DNA of 64,000 bases, taken from positions 3,961,219 to 4,025,218 of the forward strand of contig NZ_CP094828.1 in assembly GCF_022865125.1 (NCBI RefSeq). The letters run 5' to 3'. The first letter of the stretch is position 1, and every line of letters starts with the position of its first letter. Below the pieces are notes generated by a model. The model was not told the origin of the DNA. It ran no database searches and saw only the letters and a program-made list of their open reading frames with translations. The translations under genes and the position numbers were made by a program. Shown here piece after piece: positions 58,606 through 64,000 of the stretch. This DNA comes from Acuticoccus sp. I52.16.1 (GTDB lineage: Bacteria; Pseudomonadota; Alphaproteobacteria; Rhizobiales; Amorphaceae).

Positions 58606-58658
58606 GGCACGGATGACGCACATGCCGTGCCAACGAATATCTCTCTGGAGGGCACGGC
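58606..58658 (+). promoter_or_regulatory. gap leader with two mutually exclusive hairpins
   Basis: GCCGTGCC (58624-58631) is complementary over eight bases to GGCACGGC (58651-58658), the bases immediately before the gap ATG. Its last seven bases are also complementary to GGCACGG at 58606-58612. Only one pairing can form at a time. The downstream hairpin puts the ribosome binding site (GGAG, 58647-58650) in the loop edge and pairs the spacer up to the start codon; the upstream hairpin frees it. This looks like a translational switch or RNA thermometer, by inference. Confidence 0.5.
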
Positions 58659-59660
58659 ATGACCGTCAAAGTGGCAATCAACGGGTTCGGGCGGATCGGA
58701 CGCAACGTGTTACGCGCGATCGTCGAAAACGATCGTACGGACATCGAGGTTGTGGCCATCAACGATCTCGGTCCGGTCGAGACCAACGCCCACCTCCTGC
58801 GCTACGATTCGGTCCACGGCCGCTTCCCCGGCACCGTCACCGTGAAGGGCGACAGCATCGACCTCGGCCGCGGCCCCATCCGCGTCACCGCCGAGCGCGA
58901 CCCGAAGGCGCTGCCCTGGTCCGACGTCGACGTCGCGATGGAGTGCACGGGCATCTTCACCGCGCGCGAGAAGGCGGCGCTGCACCTGGAGAACGGCTCC
59001 AAGCGCGTGCTCGTCTCGGCGCCGGCGACGGGCGCGGACAAGACCATCGTCTTCGGCGTGAACGACGGGGCGCTGACCAAGGACGACCTCGTCGTCTCCA
59101 ACGCCTCGTGCACGACGAACTGCCTGGCGCCGGTCGCCTACGTCCTCAACAAGGCGTTCGGCATCAAGCGCGGCTTCATGACGACGATCCACTCCTACAC
59201 CGGCGACCAGCCCACGCTGGACACGATGCACAAGGATCTCTACCGGGCGCGTGCCGCGGCGATGAACCAGATCCCGACCTCGACCGGCGCCGCCAAGGCC
59301 GTGGGCCTCGTGCTGCCGGAGCTGAACGGCAAGCTGGACGGCGTGTCGATCCGGGTGCCGACGCCGAACGTGTCGGTCGTCGACCTCACGTTCGAGACCG
59401 CGCGCGACGTGACCGCCGACGAGATCAACGACGCCATCCGCGCCGCGGCGACGGGCGAGCTGAAGGGCATCCTCGGCTATACCGACGACAAGCTGGTCTC
59501 GATGGACTTCAACCACGACCCGCATTCGTCGATCTTCGCGACGCCGGAGACGAAGGTGATGGACGGCAACTTCTGCCGGATCCTCACCTGGTACGACAAC
59601 GAGTGGGGCTTCTCCAACCGCATGTCGGACACCGCGATCGCGCTGGCGAAGTTCATCTGA
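58659..59660 (+). CDS. gap: glyceraldehyde-3-phosphate dehydrogenase
   Basis: A 333-residue glycolytic/gluconeogenic enzyme. The NAD-binding start is VKVAINGFGRIGRNVLRAI, with Asp36 in AINDLG indicating preference for NAD. The catalytic Cys151 is in SNASCTTNCLAPV, and the His is in TTIHSYTGDQ. The end, TWYDNEWGFSNRMSDTAIAL, is canonical. pgk does not follow, unlike many Rhizobiales. Its leader carries an inverted repeat and alternative hairpins. Confidence 0.97.
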   Translation: MTVKVAINGFGRIGRNVLRAIVENDRTDIEVVAINDLGPVETNAHLLRYDSVHGRFPGTVTVKGDSIDLGRGPIRVTAERDPKALPWSDVDVAMECTGIFTAREKAALHLENGSKRVLVSAPATGADKTIVFGVNDGALTKDDLVVSNASCTTNCLAPVAYVLNKAFGIKRGFMTTIHSYTGDQPTLDTMHKDLYRARAAAMNQIPTSTGAAKAVGLVLPELNGKLDGVSIRVPTPNVSVVDLTFETARDVTADEINDAIRAAATGELKGILGYTDDKLVSMDFNHDPHSSIFATPETKVMDGNFCRILTWYDNEWGFSNRMSDTAIALAKFI

Positions 59661-59666
59661 CCAAGG

Positions 59667-59690
59667 GGGCGCGTCATCCGTGGCGCGCCC
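59667..59690. terminator. weak hairpin after gap
   Basis: GGGCGCG pairs with CGCGCCC (7 bp, ten-base loop) just after the gap stop, followed by TTCGCCC without a T-run. Shared with the convergent small gene ending at 59718. Confidence 0.45.
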
Positions 59691-59717
59691 TTCGCCCTTC
59701 GCCCTGGCGCTGGGGCC

Positions 59718-59987
59718 TCAGGCGAGGAAGTCGCCGGTGTCGGAGGCGTAGCCGAAATCGGCGAGGTTGCATTGGCCGTCATAGGCCATGTCGGTGAAGT
59801 CGGCCGGCGGCGTCGTATCGCCGGCATCGGAAAAGAAGTAGGCCGCCTCCGCGCTCGTGAACGCGTCGAGGACCGGGCCGATCGGTGTGGGTGCCGGGTC
59901 CGGGGCCTCGCCCTGCGGGGCCTGCACCGCACTCCGGGGCAGGATGATCAACTCCACGCGACGGTTCTGCGCCGTTTCCTCCGACAT
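59718..59987 (-). CDS. small acidic protein, unknown function
   Basis: An 89-residue protein. ATG 59987 is supported by AGGAGAGCGAG upstream. The N-terminus (RRVELIILPRSAVQAPQGE) looks partly structured, and the rest is acidic and aromatic (AEAAYFFSDAGDTTPPADFT, CNLADFGYASDTGDFLA), possibly disordered. No signal peptide, no known family. It is divergent from the EF-hand-like acidic protein, 411 bp away, and converges on gap. Confidence 0.6.
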   Translation of the reverse strand: MSEETAQNRRVELIILPRSAVQAPQGEAPDPAPTPIGPVLDAFTSAEAAYFFSDAGDTTPPADFTDMAYDGQCNLADFGYASDTGDFLA

Positions 59988-60398
59988 CTCGCTCTCCTGT
60001 CTCCTGTCTCCGCGATCCCGGTCTGGGGCCGCGGCTCTGCGCATAGGTGGCCGCACGGCGCGCCGGGCGGTGTGTCGGCGGGCACACGGGGCGGGCCGGC
60101 GTGTCCCGCCGCCTCGGTGCTCCCGCCCCACCCGGTAAGATCATCGCGCCTGATGTTGCAGCAATCGTGAAGCTTGCGCGAGGCTGATCGGTGCGGTCCA
60201 CCGTCGAACGGTGGGGATTGGCGGCGGATGGCGCGCGGATATAGTATTAAGTTCGGGTCTCGGATCGGATTAGGAGGCGAGTACACCCAAAGAATATCTC
60301 CCCATTCGTCTTAACTGGAAATATCTGGCGAGATGGCACCCGGGATCTGCGGAGTGCGTTGTGATCGTCGTGTGCCAGTTGCCGATGGGAGGGAGAGA
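59988..60398. other. 411-bp divergent gap between two acidic-protein genes
   Basis: No gene is visible. A perfect 7-bp hairpin, CCACCGT-CGA-ACGGTGG, lies at 60198-60214, and an AT-rich patch at about 60240-60330 probably holds the promoter of the gene at 60399. TTGCAGCAA at about 60153 is a small palindrome of unknown meaning. Confidence 0.5.
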
Positions 60399-61379
60399 AT
60401 GGACTTGCTCAACGCGTCGCCCGGAACGACCTCGTCGCTTCAGGGGGTCCGTACGATCCGTGCGGGCCTCGCGGTCGAGGCGCGCAAGCTGTCGGCCGCG
60501 TCCGACGTGGCGGGGCTCCCGGTGGAGGCTGCACTGAACGTGCGCACCTACAGCCGCGCCGTTCCCACCACGACGGCGACCCTCCTGCAAGGTCTGCAGA
60601 CCCGCGCCGCCGAGCTCGGTGACGCCGCCGCCTTCGTGAAGCTCCAGGACTATGCCGAGCACCTCAGCCTCGTGTCGTCCCTGGGCGACATCAGCCGCGC
60701 CCAGCATGACGGGGTGCTGCGGCTGCTGGGCAGCGCCGGACCCTCGGCCCTGCAACAGAGCACCTTTCCCAGCCTGCTGAGGCCGACCCCGGTCGTCTGG
60801 AACGACACCGTGGCCGGCGCCGGGGGCAGCTACGGCGACCCTGACATGGTGTCCGACACCGACTCGGACACCGACACCGACACCGTCACGGATCCCGAGC
60901 CCGTGATCCCCACGCCGGATCCAGAGCCGGAGCCCACGCCGCACTTCATGGGCTACGTGCTGGGGGCGCAGGTCACGTCGGGCAGCAACTTCATGACCGC
61001 CGAAGACAAGTCGATCGACTTCGTCAGCGGTCCGATCATGATCGAGTACATCGACGACGACGGGGTGCTGAACGGCGACGACGCCGTCAACGAGCGGTCC
61101 GACGACGCGACGCAGTTCGTCGTCATCGACGGCACGCAGTACACCGCGGCGATCGACTATCTCATCGAGGACAGCGGCACCGGCGCGGTCTTCGCCGTGA
61201 TCGACTACGACATCAACGGCGACGGGATCTTCGACGACGCCGAGAACAACACGCAGGACGGCAAGATCCTGGTGCAGCTCTCCGGGCCGGTGCCGACGGA
61301 CGGTTCCAACCTCGTCATGAGCGCCACCCAGGCCGGCGGCATCGACACCGCCTACGCCGACCTGCCGCAGTCGAGCTGA
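60399..61379 (+). CDS. acidic protein with an EF-hand-like calcium motif, unknown
   Basis: A 326-residue protein without a signal peptide. The first 130 residues are helical and Ala/Leu-rich; then comes a DS/DT repeat linker (VSDTDSDTDTDTVTD) and a Pro/Glu stretch (PTPDPEPEPTP). The C-terminal half is beta-rich and acidic and contains DYDINGDGIFDDAE, a good match to the EF-hand/dockerin calcium loop, with a looser DDDGVLNGDDAVN earlier. It could be exported by a signal-peptide-free route such as type I secretion, but no secretion genes are near. GGGAGGGAGAG precedes ATG 60399. Confidence 0.68.
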   Translation: MDLLNASPGTTSSLQGVRTIRAGLAVEARKLSAASDVAGLPVEAALNVRTYSRAVPTTTATLLQGLQTRAAELGDAAAFVKLQDYAEHLSLVSSLGDISRAQHDGVLRLLGSAGPSALQQSTFPSLLRPTPVVWNDTVAGAGGSYGDPDMVSDTDSDTDTDTVTDPEPVIPTPDPEPEPTPHFMGYVLGAQVTSGSNFMTAEDKSIDFVSGPIMIEYIDDDGVLNGDDAVNERSDDATQFVVIDGTQYTAAIDYLIEDSGTGAVFAVIDYDINGDGIFDDAENNTQDGKILVQLSGPVPTDGSNLVMSATQAGGIDTAYADLPQSS

Positions 61380-61501
61380 CGGGCGTTCCGCGGCGGCGCG
61401 GGCGCTGTGCCGGCCAGCACAGCGTCCGCCCGCGGCGGTGCCGATCTCGTGGCTCCGGCCGCGCGGACCCACCGTGCGGCCACGCATCGGGAGCCGCCAT
61501 C

Positions 61502-62074
61502 ATGCACCTCCATCCGCCCTTCCGCCTCGCCACCGCGGCCGACGGCCCCGTCCTCGCGCGGTTCATCATGTGGGCCGGGGAGGGGCTGCCGATGCTGATC
61601 TGGCAGGATCTGGCCGGCCCCGGTGGCGACCCCTGGGCGATCGGCGCCGCGCGCATGGCCGCGAAGGCCGAGGCGGGCGAGGTCGTCGTCGCCGACAGGG
61701 CGGGCGCCGCCGTCGCCGGGCTGATCGGCTACCCGATCCACCGCGCCGAGGCGGCCGAGGGGATCCCGCCGCGCTTCGTGCCGTTGCAGGAGCTGGAGAA
61801 CCTCGCGGTCGGCTCCTGGTACATCAACGTGCTCGCCACGGTGCCGGAGGCGCGCGGCCAAGGGTGGGGCGGCCGGCTGATCGCCCTGGCCGAGGCAATC
61901 GCCGCAGACGCCGGCCACGACGCCTCGACGATCATCGTCTCGGACGCCAACCACGGCGCGCGCCGGCTCTACGAGCGCTGCGGCTACCGCGAGGTGGCGC
62001 GCCGGCGGGCGGTGAAGGAAGGGTGGGAAAATCCGGTGACGGACTGGGTGCTGCTGCGCAAACGCCTTACCTGA
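61502..62074 (+). CDS. GNAT family N-acetyltransferase
   Basis: A 190-residue acetyl-CoA-dependent acetyltransferase of the GNAT fold. The acetyl-CoA-binding motif A is INVLATVPEARGQGWGGRLI (residues about 104-123), followed by ANHGARRLYERCGYREVARR (motif B). The acceptor is unknown. It stands between the EF-hand-like gene and the aldo/keto reductase, with 66 bp to the latter. Confidence 0.86.
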   Translation: MHLHPPFRLATAADGPVLARFIMWAGEGLPMLIWQDLAGPGGDPWAIGAARMAAKAEAGEVVVADRAGAAVAGLIGYPIHRAEAAEGIPPRFVPLQELENLAVGSWYINVLATVPEARGQGWGGRLIALAEAIAADAGHDASTIIVSDANHGARRLYERCGYREVARRRAVKEGWENPVTDWVLLRKRLT

Positions 62075-62140
62075 CGAGGCGTGGGCGGCGGAGGCCGGCC
62101 GGCGCCCTCCCGCCCGACGACCGGCCGCAGGGGATCCGCC

Positions 62141-63211
62141 ATGGAATATCACCCGCTCGGCCAATCCGGCATGATGGTTTCGCAGTTCGTGTTCGGCACG
62201 GTGACGTTCGCCGGCACACACGGCTTCCAGCAGGTCGGCTCGACCGGTGTCGACGACGCGCGCCTCCTGATCGACATGGCGCTCGACGCCGGCATCAACG
62301 CGCTCGACACGGCCAACATCTATTCGCGCGGCGACTCGGAGATCGTGCTGGGCGAGGCGCTGAAGGGCCGGCGCGACGACGCGCTCGTCTTCACCAAGGT
62401 ACGCACCGAGATGGGGGACGGGCCGAACGACCGCGGGGCCTCGCGCGTCCACGTCATGCGCCAGGTCGAGGCCTCGCTGAAGCGGTTGCAGACCGACTGG
62501 ATCGATCTCTATTGGGTGCACCAGTGGGACGGGGTGACGCCGGTCGAGGAGACCGTCGCGACGATGGCCGACCTGATCCGCGCCGGCAAGATCCGCTACT
62601 GGGGCGTCTCCAACTATTCCGGCTGGCAGCTCGCCAAGACGGTGATCACGGCGCGCATGATGGGCTGCCCGCAACCCGTCGCACAGCAAATCAACTACAC
62701 CCCCGAGGCGCGGCACGCCGAATACGAGCTGCTCCCGGCGGGTGAGGACCTCGGCGTCGCCTCGATGATCTGGAGCCCGCTGGGGGAGGGGCTGCTCACC
62801 GGCAAGATCGACCGGAAGACGCCCCCCGCGCCCGGAACCCGCCAGGCCGACTGGCCCGAGCCGCACATCATCGACCGCGCCAGGCTCTGGGACGTGATCG
62901 ACGTGTTGAAGGCGGTGGCGGCCGAGGTGGGGCGCAGCGTGCCGCAGGTGGTGCTGGCCTGGCTGCGCGACCGGCCCAACGTCCACTCCCTGGTGCTGGG
63001 CGCCCGCACGGCCGATCACCTGAGGGACAACCTCGGCGCCACCGACCTGTCGCTGAGTGCCGAGCAGGCGGCGCGGATCGAGGCGGTCGGCCGGCCGGGG
63101 GCGATCTTCCCGCTGTGGCACCGCGCGCTCAACGGCATGGATCGCGTGACCGAGGCGGAGCGCGGCTACCTGGAGGGCTGGCGCGAGGCGGTCCTGGCGC
63201 CGCGAGACTAG
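62141..63211 (+). CDS. aldo/keto reductase
   Basis: A 356-residue NADPH-linked reductase of the AKR superfamily. The catalytic Asp/Tyr are in [20 protein letters not shown], the Lys in ALVFTKVR and the His in [10 protein letters not shown]; the cofactor-binding end is [20 protein letters not shown]. The substrate is unknown. ATG 62141 follows GGGGATC. The TAG stop (63209-63211) is part of the CTAG where the second insertion sequence sits, so the gene is intact. Confidence 0.9.
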   Translation: MEYHPLGQSGMMVSQFVFGTVTFAGTHGFQQVGSTGVDDARLLIDMALDAGINALDTANIYSRGDSEIVLGEALKGRRDDALVFTKVRTEMGDGPNDRGASRVHVMRQVEASLKRLQTDWIDLYWVHQWDGVTPVEETVATMADLIRAGKIRYWGVSNYSGWQLAKTVITARMMGCPQPVAQQINYTPEARHAEYELLPAGEDLGVASMIWSPLGEGLLTGKIDRKTPPAPGTRQADWPEPHIIDRARLWDVIDVLKAVAAEVGRSVPQVVLAWLRDRPNVHSLVLGARTADHLRDNLGATDLSLSAEQAARIEAVGRPGAIFPLWHRALNGMDRVTEAERGYLEGWREAVLAPRD

Positions 63212-63974
63212 GTCGTGGACTCATGGTGTCGTAGCCATAGGCGGGTCGATGCCAAGGCGACGGCGGCCATGAAGTTTCGGGCGAGTTTGTCGAATCGGGT
63301 GGCAATGCGGCGGAAGTGCTTCAGCTTGTTGAAGTACCGCTCGACGAGGTTGCGCAGCCGATAGAGCGGTGGCGCAACGGTGCGCATAACACGAACGTTG
63401 CGCTGGCTCGGGATGTGGGCGGTGGCGCCTCTGGCCGCACACCATTCGATCAGCGCCTTGGCGCTGTAGCCGCGGTCGGCCACGATGTCCGGTGCGAGTG
63501 GGAGCCCGTCGAGGAGGATCGGCGCTGTTGTCTTATCGGAGGCCTGACCAGCCGTGATTACGAAGCGGATCGGCAGGCCCCGCTCGTTGACGACGGCGTG
63601 GAGTTTGGTCGTCAGTCCTCCACGAGAACGGCCAATGGCGTGATCCGGGCCCCCTTTTTTCCGCCGGCTGCGTGCTGGTGAGCCTTCACGATGGAACTGT
63701 CGATGAGCTGGAGCGCGGCCGGCTCTTCTTGAGCAAGTGCCTCGAACACCGCCAGCCATACGCCGCGCTTGGCCCATCTGTTGAAGCGATTGTAGACCGT
63801 CGTCGATGGGCCATAGCGCGCCGGCAAGTCGCGCCACGGTGACCCGGTCCGCAACACCCAGAAGATGCCGTTGAGGACACGCCGGTCGTCCACACGCTGC
63901 TTTCCGGCCGGCGCCGGCGGCAACAGCGGCTCGATGATCGACCATTCCACTTCGCTCAGATCGTAACGTGCCAC
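63208..63974 (-). CDS. IS5-family transposase, two frames joined by -1 frameshift (copy 2)
   Basis: Same organisation as copy 1: first frame from GTG 63974 to a stop at 63612 (120 residues), second frame open to 63208, joined by the slippery A AAA AAG at 63660-63654. The two proteins differ at a few residues, for example [11 protein letters not shown] for LVVFEALAREE. The catalytic residues are unchanged. The closing TAG is again in the target CTAG. Probably active or only recently inactive. Confidence 0.9.
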
Positions 63975-64000
63975 ACCGCGACTCCTGACTGACAGGAGAT
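63211..64000 (-). mobile_element. IS5-family (IS427-like) insertion sequence, copy 2, cut by the window edge
   Basis: The left inverted repeat GGTCGTGGACTCATGGT follows CTAG (63208-63211) exactly as in copy 1, in the same orientation. By comparison with copy 1 about 50 bases and the right inverted repeat lie beyond base 64000. By eye there are eight single-base differences from copy 1 in the shared 790 bases, so it is about 99% identical. Confidence 0.9.

Overview
The window looks like chromosomal DNA from a high-G+C alphaproteobacterium, most likely of the order Hyphomicrobiales (Rhizobiales). The evidence is the set of genes and their order: acpS-lepB-rnc-era-recO; lrp, trxB and an LsrB/VtlR-type LysR gene close together; bamE divergent from a cbp3-like chaperone, then DUF177-plsX-fabH-ihfA-merR; a DUF4164-zapA pair divergent from tkt; and ccrM-smc-dsbA-DUF721-mutY. 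A tRNA-His without an encoded G-1 and with A73, a phasin, a very large NAD-glutamate dehydrogenase and a ClpS2-type adaptor point the same way. I cannot name the genus.

Layout. 1-3.9 kb: end of an unidentified gene, then the compact operon acpS, lepB, rnc, era, recO. 3.9-9.1 kb (minus strand): a glycine-rich secreted protein, clpS, a long uvrB, a secreted protein with duplicated four-cysteine modules, and a DUF1624 membrane protein. 9.1-12.6 kb: lsrB, trxB and an ELM1-like gene (minus) divergent from lrp. 12.7-15.1 kb: a PAS protein with what looks like a dead kinase ATPase domain, a phasin with a strong terminator, and tRNA-His. 15.3-18.8 kb: a flavin alpha-hydroxyacid dehydrogenase, an epimerase and a LuxR-like regulator with a degenerate helix-turn-helix. 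18.8-24.3 kb (minus): a glycolate oxidase operon, glcD-glcE-glcF, with a secreted Rap1a/Tai-like gene and a DUF4870 gene between the subunits. 24.4-32 kb: a methyltransferase, an MFS carrier, the proton-pumping pyrophosphatase hppA, a small secreted protein and an MMPL/RND exporter. 32-36.7 kb: outer-membrane assembly lipoprotein bamE, bc1 assembly chaperone, plsX/fabH lipid genes, ihfA and a MerR regulator. 36.7-37.6 kb: an IS5-family insertion sequence. 37.6-43.3 kb: zapA, DUF4164, tkt, a DUF4396 membrane protein, leuD, a small membrane protein and an AhpD-like protein. 43.4-48.2 kb: the glutamate dehydrogenase. 48.2-56.4 kb: ccrM, smc, dsbA-like, DUF721, mutY. 56.5-63.2 kb: a metallo-hydrolase, a LysE-type exporter, a structured RNA (possibly 6S), gap with an unusual leader, a divergent pair of acidic proteins, a GNAT acetyltransferase and an aldo/keto reductase. 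A second copy of the same insertion sequence runs off the right edge.

Most of the window is housekeeping DNA. The most interesting parts lie between or beside the genes. (1) Three 15-bp perfect palindromes stand 32 bp apart upstream of ccrM, each centred on GATTC, the GANTC site that CcrM enzymes methylate. (2) The gap leader has two mutually exclusive hairpins, one of which pairs right up to the start codon, next to a 16-bp inverted repeat and a roughly 165-nt structured RNA. (3) A Rap1a-like secreted protein is translationally coupled inside the glycolate oxidase operon. (4) Both insertion-sequence copies sit in a CTAG that supplies stop codons to the transposase and to the neighbouring gene. 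Start sites, non-coding RNAs and regulatory sites were read by eye and are less certain than the protein families.
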